A stretch of DNA of 64,000 nt from Methylobacterium thuringiense (GTDB lineage: Bacteria; Pseudomonadota; Alphaproteobacteria; Rhizobiales; Beijerinckiaceae), in contig NZ_BPRA01000024.1 of assembly GCF_022179645.1 (NCBI RefSeq), positions 62,001-126,000 on the forward strand, written 5' to 3'. Below the pieces are notes generated by a model. The model saw nothing but the letters and a program-made list of their open reading frames with translations. It was not told the DNA's origin and did not search any database. This document shows, one piece after another, positions 19,803 through 29,692 of the stretch (positions are counted from its first letter, which is position 1; each line of letters opens with the position of its first letter). A program made the translations under genes and the position numbers.

Positions 19803-19906
19803 CCTCCCCCTTGTGGAGAGGCGTTGGAGGTGGGGTGGCTCCGCTGGGCTCCGACCGAGGCAAGCGGAACACCCCCACCCCTTTGCGCCTCCCCACAAGG
19901 GGGAGG
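19803..19906. repeat. Large imperfect palindrome between nadB and nadC
   Basis: The 21-bp arms at 19803-19823 and 19886-19906 match as inverted repeats at 20 of 21 positions, and similarity continues inward for about 13 bp. The loop is about 60 bp. It sits inside the nadABC gene row, 26 bp after nadB and 26 bp before nadC. It looks like an inserted mobile palindromic unit and could form a hairpin in the mRNA. Confidence 0.7.
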
Positions 19907-19932
19907 GGAAGCGACGCGATCGAGACCCGAAG

Positions 19933-20793
19933 ATGCCCGACGACACGCTCCTTCCGCTGCCGCGTCTCCTCGTCGAGCCGATCGTGCGTGCGGCATTGCT
20001 CGAAGACCTCGGCCGTGCAGGCGACATCACCACCGACGCCATCGTGCCGGCCGACGCCCGATTGAAAGGCGTCATCGCCGCCCGTCAGGACGGCGTCATC
20101 GCCGGTATCGAGACGGCGGTGATCGCATTCGGCCTGATCGATCCGGCCGTGATCGTGACGGTCGAGCGCGGCGATGGCGCCCGCGTCGCGCCCGGCGACA
20201 CGGTGATCCGGCTCGATGGGCCGGCGCGGGCCATCCTCACCGCCGAGCGCGTGGCGCTGAACCTGCTCTGCCGGCTTTCCGGTGTCGCCACCGCCACGGC
20301 GGCACTCGTCGAGGCGGCTCGCCCGTACGGCAAGGCGCGCATCGTCTGCACCCGCAAGACGACACCGGGATTGCGGGCGCTGGAGAAGCATGCGGTGCGG
20401 GCCGGCGGTGGGTCCAACCACCGCTTCGGCCTCGACGATGCGGTGCTGATCAAGGACAACCACGTCGCGGTCGCCGGCGGTATCGTGCCGGCCATCGAGC
20501 GCGCCCGCGCCCGCACCGGTCATCTCGTCAAGATCGAGATCGAGGTCGACACCCTGGCGCAGCTCGAACAGGCGCTGTCGGTGGGCGCCGACGCCGTTCT
20601 CCTCGACAACATGAGCCCACAGACGCTCGCCGAGGCGGTGCGCATGGTCGGAGGGCGGGCCATCACCGAGGCGTCCGGGCGGATCGACCGCGACACCGTC
20701 GGCGCTGTGGCCGCTTCCGGCGTCGACCTGATCTCGGTGGGCTGGATCACGCACAGCGCGGCGATCATCGACCTCGGCCTCGACGCCGCCTGA
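19933..20793 (+). CDS. nadC: Nicotinate-nucleotide diphosphorylase (carboxylating)
   Basis: Quinolinate phosphoribosyltransferase, which makes nicotinate mononucleotide from quinolinate and PRPP with loss of CO2. The 286-residue length fits; ATG at 19933 ([10 protein letters not shown]) is chosen because upstream residues would come from the palindromic repeat. Key motifs are [14 protein letters not shown], the substrate-binding [15 protein letters not shown] and [10 protein letters not shown], and the barrel-end KIEIEVDTL and LLDNMSP. It completes the NadA-NadB-NadC pathway. Confidence 0.96.
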   Translation: MPDDTLLPLPRLLVEPIVRAALLEDLGRAGDITTDAIVPADARLKGVIAARQDGVIAGIETAVIAFGLIDPAVIVTVERGDGARVAPGDTVIRLDGPARAILTAERVALNLLCRLSGVATATAALVEAARPYGKARIVCTRKTTPGLRALEKHAVRAGGGSNHRFGLDDAVLIKDNHVAVAGGIVPAIERARARTGHLVKIEIEVDTLAQLEQALSVGADAVLLDNMSPQTLAEAVRMVGGRAITEASGRIDRDTVGAVAASGVDLISVGWITHSAAIIDLGLDAA

Positions 20794-21072
20794 CCCGCCA
20801 AAGCGCCGCCACAATTCCTTAACGACCCGTTCGGTTCAGAATCTGGGCAAGTCTTTGGAATCACGACGGCTCCGAAGACCGTTTTCGCTATCGTATGGCC
20901 AAGCTGCCACCGTGTTGCCACATGGTCACGACGGCCGTGGAACCGCGTGCGGTGCGCGAATAGAGCTTGGCTTTAACGCGCTGCGGTTTACGTCTGGGCA
21001 TCGATCCGTGCGGCGACGCGCGGCAGTTTTCCACCGAGTTTCCACAAGTCCGCCTGCCCTCGAGAGGCTTCG

Positions 21073-21705
21073 ATGCGCCGTATCGTCACCGCCCTCGCGG
21101 GCCTCGCCTGCGCGTCCATCGCGCTGGCGGCGCCCGCCTCCGCCTATGAGATCGACCCGCTGACCCGCCAGCCGCTCAGCGACGTGCTGACGGTGCGCGT
21201 GCGCCCGCAGAACGCTTCGCTCCCGGCCGCCGACCCGCTGCAGAGCACGCTGCCGCAGGCCACCGCGATCCAGCGCGAGATGGTGGAATTCTCCGGCCCC
21301 TACAGCCCCGGCACCATCGTGGTGTCGACGGCTGAGCGCCGGCTCTACCTCGTGATGGGCGGCGGACAGGCCATGCGCTACGGCGTCGGCGTCGGCCGTC
21401 CCGGCTTTACCTGGGGCGGCACGCAGAACATTACGATGAAGCGCGAATGGCCGGATTGGCGTCCTCCGTCGGAGATGCTGCGCCGCCGTCCCGATCTGCC
21501 CCGCTACATGAAGGGCGGCATCGAGAATCCGCTCGGCGCCCGCGCCATGTATCTCGGCGGCTCGATCTACCGCATCCACGGCTCGAACGAGCCGGAGACC
21601 ATCGGCACCGCCGTCTCCTCGGGCTGCATCCGCATGACCAACGAGGACGTCTCGGACCTCTACACCCGGGTCAAGGTCGGCACGCGCGTCATCGTCCAGC
21701 GCTGA
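21073..21705 (+). CDS. L,D-transpeptidase (YkuD family)
   Basis: A periplasmic peptidoglycan cross-linking enzyme of 210 residues. A signal peptide (LAGLACASIALAAPASA) is followed by a YkuD catalytic domain from about residue 75 to the end. The active-site signature HGSNEPETIGTAVSSGCIRM is present; the cysteine near residue 184 is the nucleophile. Such enzymes make 3-3 cross-links or attach outer-membrane proteins to murein in Hyphomicrobiales; which of these cannot be told. A strong terminator follows. The 279 bp upstream hold no visible gene. Confidence 0.92.
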   Translation: MRRIVTALAGLACASIALAAPASAYEIDPLTRQPLSDVLTVRVRPQNASLPAADPLQSTLPQATAIQREMVEFSGPYSPGTIVVSTAERRLYLVMGGGQAMRYGVGVGRPGFTWGGTQNITMKREWPDWRPPSEMLRRRPDLPRYMKGGIENPLGARAMYLGGSIYRIHGSNEPETIGTAVSSGCIRMTNEDVSDLYTRVKVGTRVIVQR

Positions 21706-21730
21706 ACGCGCCGACCAGCGATCGATCGAA

Positions 21731-21761
21731 GGGCCGGCGGAAACGCCGGCCCTTTTGTTTT
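21731..21761 (+). terminator. Intrinsic terminator after the L,D-transpeptidase gene
   Basis: GGGCCGGCG and CGCCGGCCC (9-bp stem, loop GAAA) followed by TTTTGTTTT. This is a textbook Rho-independent terminator and isolates the cyclase cluster downstream. Confidence 0.93.
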
Positions 21762-21910
21762 GCGCGGCTGCTGGCAAGGCAGAGAACTGGCCGGAGGGCG
21801 TCGCCGCCACACTGGCGCCATCATGGCGGCATGAGCCTTGTCGCGCTTGTGATCGGCGCGTCGCGCGTCGTCATCCGCCCTGCGAATCCGAACGACCATA
21901 AGGAGCGCCC

Positions 21911-22003
21911 GTGCGAACCGCCCCGCCTCAGAGCCGCGCCGAACGGCCGCTGGCCGGCGCGGGCAGGCCGCCCTACCGTTCGCGCCGATCGAGGGCCGTC
22001 TGA
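21911..22003 (+). CDS. Thirty-residue leader ORF overlapping the cyclase start
   Basis: GTG at 21911 is preceded by an ideal ribosome site, AAGGAG (21900-21905), five bases away, the best such site in this stretch. The frame encodes 30 residues rich in Arg, Pro and Ala (starting MRTAPPQSRAERPLAG) and stops with TGA at 22001-22003, sharing its last base with the cyclase ATG (TGATG). This is the layout of a translationally coupled leader. The peptide is not recognised and may be needed only for coupling. It is in a different frame from the cyclase. Confidence 0.5.
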   Translation: MRTAPPQSRAERPLAGAGRPPYRSRRSRAV

Positions 22004-23103
22004 TGCTGCCGCAGCACCGCTGGTTCTGGGTCCTGATCCTCGTCGCGGCCGGTGGCGCGGGCCTGCTCTACAACGTCATCTTCGCACAGGGCGCCTCGCC
22101 CGCGGCCGGGTTCGTCTACGGCTTCTGCATCGGCACGGCCGCGCTCGCCTTCGATCGCGGGCTGATCCTGGCCGGTCTGCAATCGCGCATCCGGCGCCTG
22201 CCCGCCTCGCTCTACGTGCCGGCGGCCGAACTGTCCTACGTGCTGATGATCGTTGCCGGCAACGCGCTCGGCGGCGTCGTCGTCTGGGCCTTCGGACTGA
22301 CTGGCGACCATCTCGGCGAGGCGGTTCGGACGACGCCGCGCGTGCTCGCCTATGCGCTCGCGGTCTCGGCTTTCGTCGTCTTCGTGATCCGCATGCGCGA
22401 TCTCATCGGCGGCGAGGTCTTCGTCAACTTCCTGATCGGCCGCTATCACCGGCCGGTCGAGGAAGAGCGCATCTTTCTCTTCCTCGACGTGGTCGGCTCC
22501 ACCGCCTTCGCCGAGACCCATGGCGACTTGCGCGCGCAAGAGTATCTCGGCGCGATCTTCGCCACGCTGGCCGAGCCTGTGCGCCGGTTCCAGGGCTCCA
22601 CCGACGACTATATCGGCGACATGGCGATGATCACCTGGCCGATGGCGCGCGGCCTCAAGGATGCGCGCTGCGTCTCCTGCCTGTTCGCCGTCCGCGACCG
22701 GATCGAGGCGGAGGCCGAAGCATGGAAGACCCGCTTCGGCATTGTTCCGCGCCTGCGCGCCGCGTTGCATGGCGGCTCGGTGGTCACGGCGGAAGTCGGG
22801 GTGGACCGGCACAAGATCGCGTATTTCGGCGATGCGGTGAACGTGACATCGCGGATCGAGGCCCTGTGCCGGCCGCTCGGAGTCGATATGCTGATCTCGC
22901 AGGATCTGCTCGAACGGCTGCCGCCGCTGCCGGCCGGCATTAGCGTGCGCCCGCTCGGCTCGCACACGCTCCGTGGGCGCGACCAGCAACTCGCCGTGGC
23001 CACGCTGGAGCGCAGCGGCGATGCGGCCGCCGCCATGGTCGAGAAGGCGGTCGCTGCCGATCCGCCCTCCGCCGCCCGGCCGAGGGCCGCGGCTGGGCGG
23101 TGA
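22003..23103 (+). CDS. Membrane class III adenylate/guanylate cyclase
   Basis: A 366-residue protein with four predicted membrane helices in the first 145 residues and a C-terminal class III cyclase domain (about 160-345). The catalytic domain has the first metal Asp in FLFLDVVGSTAFAE, the second in DYIGDMAMITW, and the transition-state Asn and Arg in FGDAVNVTSRIE. By eye, the two purine-selecting positions (usually Lys and Asp/Thr) are Asp and Ala, so base specificity is open. Its start overlaps the leader ORF stop. ParA and a basic-tail protein follow on the same strand. It probably makes cAMP or cGMP at the inner membrane. Confidence 0.85.
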   Translation: MLPQHRWFWVLILVAAGGAGLLYNVIFAQGASPAAGFVYGFCIGTAALAFDRGLILAGLQSRIRRLPASLYVPAAELSYVLMIVAGNALGGVVVWAFGLTGDHLGEAVRTTPRVLAYALAVSAFVVFVIRMRDLIGGEVFVNFLIGRYHRPVEEERIFLFLDVVGSTAFAETHGDLRAQEYLGAIFATLAEPVRRFQGSTDDYIGDMAMITWPMARGLKDARCVSCLFAVRDRIEAEAEAWKTRFGIVPRLRAALHGGSVVTAEVGVDRHKIAYFGDAVNVTSRIEALCRPLGVDMLISQDLLERLPPLPAGISVRPLGSHTLRGRDQQLAVATLERSGDAAAAMVEKAVAADPPSAARPRAAAGR

Positions 23104-23209
23104 ACGCTCCGCCTGGTGCACAGTCTGGGCAGGTGGTCGATAGCCGACAGCCCTGGCTGTTGCAGAAGATCTGGTTCGTCTGGCAGACGGCCGTGAGGGA
23201 GGCACGTTG

Positions 23210-24106
23210 ATGACGGGCAAGCTCATCGCGGTCGCCAACATGAAGGGCGGCGTCGGCAAGACCACGACGGTGGTGATGCTGGCCGAAGCGCTGGCGGCCG
23301 ACGGGGCCCGGGTGCTGGTGGTCGATCTCGATCCGCAGGCCAGCGTCTCGGTCTGCCTTGCCGGTCCGGACCTGCTCTGCGGGATGATCGCGCAGGGGCG
23401 GACGCTCGAAGCCTATCTCGCCCTGAAACTCATCGCCCGCGAAAAGCCGTCCCTGGCGGCGCGCATCCACGGGCGGGTCAGCCTCACCACCCACAAGAAC
23501 GAGCCGCTGGCGCTTTCGCTGCTGCCGTCCGGTCCGTATCTGCGCATGGTCGAGCGTGAGATCATCTACGAGCTGACCGGCCAAGGCTTCGCGATGCACG
23601 CTATCGAGGGGCGGCTTTGGAAGCTGTTCCAGAACGACATCGCGCCGCTCGCCGCGGATTACGACTACGTCCTGTTCGATTGCGCGCCCGGCATATCGCC
23701 GATGACCGAGGTCGTCGTGCGCGGCGCGGACCTCGTGCTCGTCACCTCGATCCCGGACTTCCTCTCGACCTACGGGCTCAACGCCTTCGTCGAGACGATC
23801 TGGCGGAAGAGCGGGCGGCAGAGCGGCCAGAGCGTGCCGAAGAGTCCGCCCTACGTGCTCGTCACGCGCTACCAGCAAGGCGTGCGGCAGCATCAGCAGA
23901 CGCTGGCGCAACTGCGCGCGGAGGCCGAGTCCGAGGATGCCGGCTTCAAGCTGCTCACCACCTGCGTTCCGCAGGCGGCGGCGCTCGCGGATGCACTGGT
24001 GCCGCGCGATCTTCCGCCGACCTTCTCCGGAAAATACAACGTCCACGTCTCGACCGTGCTGATTCCGCTCGTCGAGGAACTGAAGGGGGTCCTCCATGGC
24101 GCTTGA
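23210..24106 (+). CDS. ParA/MinD-type P-loop ATPase
   Basis: A 298-residue deviant Walker A ATPase: MKGGVGKTTT (residues 11-20) with the signature first Lys at 12, Walker A' VLVVDLDPQAS, and Walker B-like VLFDCAPGISPMTE. Residues 60-130 are an insert not seen in minimal ParA. No parB gene or HTH partner is adjacent, so it is an orphan ParA that may position a cargo or respond to nucleotide state. ATG at 23210 has GAGGGAGG upstream. The next gene starts inside its 3' end (11-bp overlap). The cyclase ends 106 bp upstream. Confidence 0.88.
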   Translation: MTGKLIAVANMKGGVGKTTTVVMLAEALAADGARVLVVDLDPQASVSVCLAGPDLLCGMIAQGRTLEAYLALKLIAREKPSLAARIHGRVSLTTHKNEPLALSLLPSGPYLRMVEREIIYELTGQGFAMHAIEGRLWKLFQNDIAPLAADYDYVLFDCAPGISPMTEVVVRGADLVLVTSIPDFLSTYGLNAFVETIWRKSGRQSGQSVPKSPPYVLVTRYQQGVRQHQQTLAQLRAEAESEDAGFKLLTTCVPQAAALADALVPRDLPPTFSGKYNVHVSTVLIPLVEELKGVLHGA

Positions 24107-24575
24107 TGTCGACGGCTATGCGGTCCTCGGTGCCATCGCGGTGGTGCCCGAGGTGTTTCCCGATATCCGGGCCGACATCGCAAAGACCGCCCGGACGCTG
24201 GTGACGAAGCAGCTCAAGGCCAAGAGCCTGCCGCTTGCGCGCCTCCGCCTGATCCGCAGGGCACTCGGGGCAGAGACCTTCGCGCTCATCGTCGACGGCA
24301 TGACCGATGCCGAGGCCAAGAGCCTGGTCGGGCGTTTCGACAAGCATCACCCCGAACTCAAGACGGCCGCCGCCGATTGGTACCGTCGCCGTCTCGGCGG
24401 TTTGGCCGACACCGAGGAGCCTGCGGAGAAGCCGAAGGCCGTGAAAGCCGACAAGCCGGCCGCTTCGCCCAAGCCGAAGGCAGAGCGCGCTCTCGGCAAG
24501 CGCCCGTTCGCGGCGACCTGGGACGGCAAGGACCACGACGCGCCGGCTGTGAAGGCGAAGAAGAAGAAGGGCTGA
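24096..24575 (+). CDS. Small helical protein with Lys-rich tail, partner of ParA-like ATPase
   Basis: A 159-residue protein overlapping the ParA gene by 11 bp, so tightly co-translated. Residues 1-100 look helical and amphipathic (DIRADIAKTARTLVTKQLKA, RFDKHHPELKTAAADWYRRR). The last 55 residues are Lys/Ala/Pro-rich and disordered, with repeated KADKPAASPKPKAE words and a terminal KAKKKKG. I recognise no domain. The basic tail could bind nucleic acid or membrane, and the gene order suggests it works with the ParA-like ATPase. Both are inferences. Confidence 0.7.
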   Translation: MALDVDGYAVLGAIAVVPEVFPDIRADIAKTARTLVTKQLKAKSLPLARLRLIRRALGAETFALIVDGMTDAEAKSLVGRFDKHHPELKTAAADWYRRRLGGLADTEEPAEKPKAVKADKPAASPKPKAERALGKRPFAATWDGKDHDAPAVKAKKKKG

Positions 24576-24583
24576 GAGGCTCC

Positions 24584-24668
24584 GTCATTCCGGGGCCGCG
24601 AAGCGGAACCCGGACCCAGAGGGGGCGCGCAGGGCGTGGTTCTCGCCTTTGGCGAGCCGCGGAATGAC
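24584..24668. repeat. Palindromic repeat of the GTCATTCC...GGAATGAC family, long copy
   Basis: Arms GTCATTCCGGGGCCGCG and (G)CCGCGGAATGAC bracket 85 bp. A 40-bp relative lies at 48252-48291, with the same ends and the same inner words (TTCTCGCC, GGCGAGC). It sits in the convergent gap between the ParA cluster and groEL. Confidence 0.7.
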
Positions 24669-24694
24669 CGTGACGGGCTGCACGCCCCGACAAC

Positions 24695-24722
24695 GAAAAA
24701 GGGGCCGCCTCTCGGCGACCCC
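24695..24722 (-). terminator. Intrinsic terminator of groESL
   Basis: Read on the minus strand: GGGGTCGCC, loop GAGA, GGCGGCCCC, then TTTTT. It lies 30 bp past the groEL stop. Confidence 0.88.
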
Positions 24723-24751
24723 TCTCGTCTCGTTGTGATTGTGGCGTGGAC

Positions 24752-26413
<1,662 letters not shown>

Positions 26414-26502
26414 CTAAGTCCTTTCAAGGTATGGGAAAAGCCCCAAGGCGCGCTCCTGGGAGCGGCCTCAAAGGGCTGTCGTTCGAAGGAAGGCTGCGTC
26501 GC

Positions 26503-26793
26503 TTAGAGTGCGACGACGCCCATGATGTCGGATTCCTTCATGATCAGGAGGTCCTGACCGTCGATCTTGACTTCGGTGCCGGACCACTTGCCGAACAGCA
26601 CGCGGTCGCCGGCCTTGACGTCGAGCGGGTTGATGCGGCCGGACTCATCACGGGCGCCTGCGCCGACGGCGAGAACTTCGCCCTCTTGCGGCTTTTCCTT
26701 GACGGTATCCGGGATGATGATGCCGCCCTTCGTCTTCTCTTCACCCTCAATGCGGCGAACGACGACTCGGTCGTGCAGCGGACGGAACTTCAT
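26503..26793 (-). CDS. groES: 10-kDa co-chaperonin GroES
   Basis: A 96-residue lid protein for GroEL, full length. It starts [20 protein letters not shown]; the mobile loop that docks to GroEL is around residues 16-33 ([13 protein letters not shown]), and the end [13 protein letters not shown] is typical. A GAGGG ribosome site precedes the ATG. It is the first gene of the groES-groEL operon, with CIRCE 69-95 bp upstream. Confidence 0.97.
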   Translation of the reverse strand: MKFRPLHDRVVVRRIEGEEKTKGGIIIPDTVKEKPQEGEVLAVGAGARDESGRINPLDVKAGDRVLFGKWSGTEVKIDGQDLLIMKESDIMGVVAL

Positions 26794-26861
26794 GAGCTGC
26801 CCTCTTGCTTCGAATTCTGGGATGGTCTTGATGCGGCGAAGACCGCGTCACGACCCGCTCG

Positions 26862-26888
26862 TTAGCACTCTCCATCGGTGAGTGCCAG
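26862..26888. promoter_or_regulatory. CIRCE operator (HrcA binding site)
   Basis: TTAGCACTC, nine bases, GAGTGCCAG: the left arm is a perfect match and the right arm has 7 of 9 to the consensus TTAGCACTC-N9-GAGTGCTAA. It lies just downstream of the groES -10 element. HrcA should repress groESL from here without heat stress. Confidence 0.93.
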
Positions 26889-26899
26889 CGGCAGCGGCG

Positions 26900-26927
26900 A
26901 GATAGGCACGACCGATTTTCGAGTCAA
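26900..26927 (-). promoter_or_regulatory. groESL promoter
   Basis: On the minus strand TTGACT (26927-26922), a 16-bp spacer, and CTATCT (26905-26900). It fits a sigma-70 promoter, with a partial match to the alphaproteobacterial RpoH -35 (CTTGA). CIRCE begins 12 bp downstream of the -10. Confidence 0.7.
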
Positions 26928-27002
26928 GGAGCGCTGCCGTTCGACAGAACGGGAAAAACGGCGTCTCCCGAAGCGCGCGCCGCCGGAAGGTTCGTTCTCC
27001 GC

Positions 27003-28016
27003 ATGATCAGTCTCCACGGGCCGCACGGCCCGGTCGATCACGCCGGCCTGATGGCCGGCGGGGGCCTGCCTGAGCATGCAGTCTGGATCGATCTGCTCGA
27101 TCCGACCGAGGAGGAGGCCCGGCAGGTCGAGGCGGCCACCGGCCTCAGGGTGCCGTCGCGCGCCGCCCTGAGCGAGGTCGAATCGTCGAGCCGCCTGCGC
27201 CGGCTCAAGAGCGGCGGCCTCTCGCTGTCCTCGCCGATGATCACCTTCGACCGCACCGATCTCGCCTTGAAGCCGCTCGGCTTCGTGCTCACCAAGGAGC
27301 ACCTCGTCACCATCCGCTTCGCCGATCTGCGCTCCTACGACACCGTGAAGACGCGGGTGGCCGAGCATGACGGCGATTGCACCACGAGCATCGACATCTT
27401 CCTTCTGGTGATCGAGGAGCTCGTCGACGGCCTCGCCGACACGCTGGAGGAGATGTCGAGCGATCTCGGCTCGCTCTCGACGCGGATCTTCGACTTCGAC
27501 CCCGCCGCCCGCGCCGGCTCCGACAACGGCAGCCGCGGCTCGCCGAAGCGGCGCGATCTGGCGTTGCGCCGGCTGCTCCGCTCCATCGGCCGGCAGGGCA
27601 AGTCGCTCGCGAAGGTCCGCGCCAGCCTGCTCGGGCTGGAGCGGATCGTGCCCTTCGTGAAGGATTCCTGTCCGCAGATGCTGGGCGCGGACGCGGAGGA
27701 GAGCCCGCGCTTCGACACGCTCTCGCGCGACATCGACTCCCTCGACGAGTTCGAGACGCGCCAGTCGGAAACCCTGCAGTTCCTGCTCGATGCGGCGCTC
27801 GGCCTGATCAACATCGAGCAGAACAACGCCTTCCGGGTGCTCACCGTGGTCTCGGTGGTCGGCATCCCGCCGACGCTGATCGCCTCGATGTACGGCATGA
27901 ACTTCAAGCACATGCCCGAACTCGAATGGGCCTACGGCTACCCCTATGGCCTCGCGCTGATCGCGCTCTCGGCGCTGATCCCGATCCTGATCTTTCGGGT
28001 GAAGGGCTGGGTGTAG
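27003..28016 (+). CDS. corA: CorA family magnesium/cobalt transporter
   Basis: A 337-residue pentameric ion channel of the inner membrane. The large N-terminal cytosolic domain is followed by two C-terminal membrane helices joined by the selectivity loop YGMNF (about 298-302); the protein ends in basic FRVKGWV on the cytosolic side. ATG at 27003 follows a 76-bp gap past the groES promoter, so the two genes are divergent. Cation preference (Mg, Co, Ni or Zn efflux) cannot be told from sequence alone. Confidence 0.92.
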   Translation: MISLHGPHGPVDHAGLMAGGGLPEHAVWIDLLDPTEEEARQVEAATGLRVPSRAALSEVESSSRLRRLKSGGLSLSSPMITFDRTDLALKPLGFVLTKEHLVTIRFADLRSYDTVKTRVAEHDGDCTTSIDIFLLVIEELVDGLADTLEEMSSDLGSLSTRIFDFDPAARAGSDNGSRGSPKRRDLALRRLLRSIGRQGKSLAKVRASLLGLERIVPFVKDSCPQMLGADAEESPRFDTLSRDIDSLDEFETRQSETLQFLLDAALGLINIEQNNAFRVLTVVSVVGIPPTLIASMYGMNFKHMPELEWAYGYPYGLALIALSALIPILIFRVKGWV

Positions 28017-28118
28017 AGGGCAGGGGGCCCGCGTTCAGCCTTTCTTGGCGGCTCGCCCCGAGAATGCCGCGGGCGGCGGTCTAGACGACCGGCGCGTCCG
28101 AGCGGGATTCCTGCACCG

Positions 28119-29567
28119 ATGGCCGTGATCGTCGCCTTCGTCATCAACTCGGCCCTGAACCTGCTGCTCGGCCTGCTCATCGCCAAGATGCTCGGGCCGG
28201 CGGATTTCGGCCGTTTCGCGCTGGCCACCGCCGGGGCCGTGGTGCTGAACACGCTGCTGTTCGAGTGGCTGCGGCTCTCGGCGACGCGGTTCTATTCGGC
28301 CCGCGTGCGCGACGGCGAGCCCTGGATCCGAGCCGGGCTAGACCGGGCCTACTGCGTGCTCGCCATCGCGCTCCTCGCCTTCGCCGCACTCTGTGCCGGG
28401 CTCGGCCTCGCGATCGATCCGAGCCCCGAGAGCCGGCTCGCCATCACCGCCGCGACCGCGCTGACCGCCGTCGGCATCGGCGTGTTCGATTACCATGCGG
28501 CCCTCGCCCGCGCCCGCTTCGTCGGCGGGACCTATCTCAAGCTCGTGGTCTGGAAGAACGTCTTCGGCCTCGTTCTGATGGCGGGCACGGCCTGGTACTT
28601 CCCGCAGCCGGTCTGGGTGCTGCTCGCGGGCGCGGCGTCCCAGGCGCTCGCCGTCGTGGTGATGCGCGCCGCGCTGCACGACAGGCCCGGCACTTTCGCG
28701 CCGGAGCGGAGCCGGCAGACCCTGCGGCTGTTCGCGGCCTACGGGCTGCCGCTGATCGCCGCCAACGCGATCTACCAGCTGATGCCCTTCATCAACCGCG
28801 GCGTCATCGCGGCGGCGGCGGATTTCTCCGAGGCCGGCTATTTCGCCCTCGCCGCCGATCTCGGCTCGCGCGGCTTCTCGACGCTCGGCACCGCCCTCGA
28901 CCTGCTGCTGTTCCAGCTCGCGGTGCGGGCGGAGGAGCATCACGGCCGCGAGGCCGCCGAGGCGCAGATCGCCCGTAACATCGGCGTGGTCGTCGCCCTG
29001 CTGCTGCCCTGCGCCGCCGGCTACTGGGCGGTGACGCCGGCTCTCCAGCAACTCGTGGTGCCGGAGGCGTTTCGCGGGCCGTTTGCGCTCTACACCGCGC
29101 TGTTGATCCCCGGGCTGTTCTGCCTGTCGATCATGAACTTCGCCCTGAACCCGATCTTCCAGATCCGGCGCAGAACGAGCCCGGTGATCGCGGCCGCTTT
29201 GCTGGGCTGCGCGATCAACGGGATCGGTCTCCTGGTCCTGCCCGGCCTCTATGGACCGGCCGGCGTCGCGGTGGCGCAATCGCTCGGGCTCGCCGCCGCC
29301 GTCGCGCTGCTCTCGGCCCGCGCCCTGTTCGGCCCCGAGAAACTCACCTTGCCTTGGCGCGACATCGGGCTGTCCTCCGCCGCGAGCCTCGCGATGCTGC
29401 TGGTCCTGACGCCCCTGCGGCACCTCGATCCGGCGCTCGCCCTGGCGCTTTGCCTGGGGGGCGGCATCACGCTCTATGCCGCCGCCGTCTGGATCTTCGA
29501 CATTGCGGGCCTTCGCACACTCGTGATGGACCGCTTCGGGCGCCGGCGGCCCGTGCCGGCGGCGTGA
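28119..29567 (+). CDS. Polysaccharide flippase-like membrane protein (MATE/Wzx fold)
   Basis: A 482-residue protein with about 12-14 membrane helices. The opening NSALNLLLGLLIAKMLGPADFGRFALA is the conserved first-helix pattern of O-antigen/exopolysaccharide flippases, in which a glycan linked to undecaprenyl diphosphate is turned across the inner membrane. No polymerase or glycosyltransferase is adjacent, so the substrate is unknown. ManC 22 kb away is the only other polysaccharide gene seen. Confidence 0.82.
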   Translation: MAVIVAFVINSALNLLLGLLIAKMLGPADFGRFALATAGAVVLNTLLFEWLRLSATRFYSARVRDGEPWIRAGLDRAYCVLAIALLAFAALCAGLGLAIDPSPESRLAITAATALTAVGIGVFDYHAALARARFVGGTYLKLVVWKNVFGLVLMAGTAWYFPQPVWVLLAGAASQALAVVVMRAALHDRPGTFAPERSRQTLRLFAAYGLPLIAANAIYQLMPFINRGVIAAAADFSEAGYFALAADLGSRGFSTLGTALDLLLFQLAVRAEEHHGREAAEAQIARNIGVVVALLLPCAAGYWAVTPALQQLVVPEAFRGPFALYTALLIPGLFCLSIMNFALNPIFQIRRRTSPVIAAALLGCAINGIGLLVLPGLYGPAGVAVAQSLGLAAAVALLSARALFGPEKLTLPWRDIGLSSAASLAMLLVLTPLRHLDPALALALCLGGGITLYAAAVWIFDIAGLRTLVMDRFGRRRPVPAA

Positions 29568-29692
29568 GGCAGGCTCCGGCATTCACGCCGAGAATCGCGG
29601 CTGCGCCGCGCGGTCGCGCTTGAATCCGATGGACATTCCGTTTTGAGTGCTTCCAAAGAGCGCCGATCACGGGCGCTCACGGGCAGGAAACC

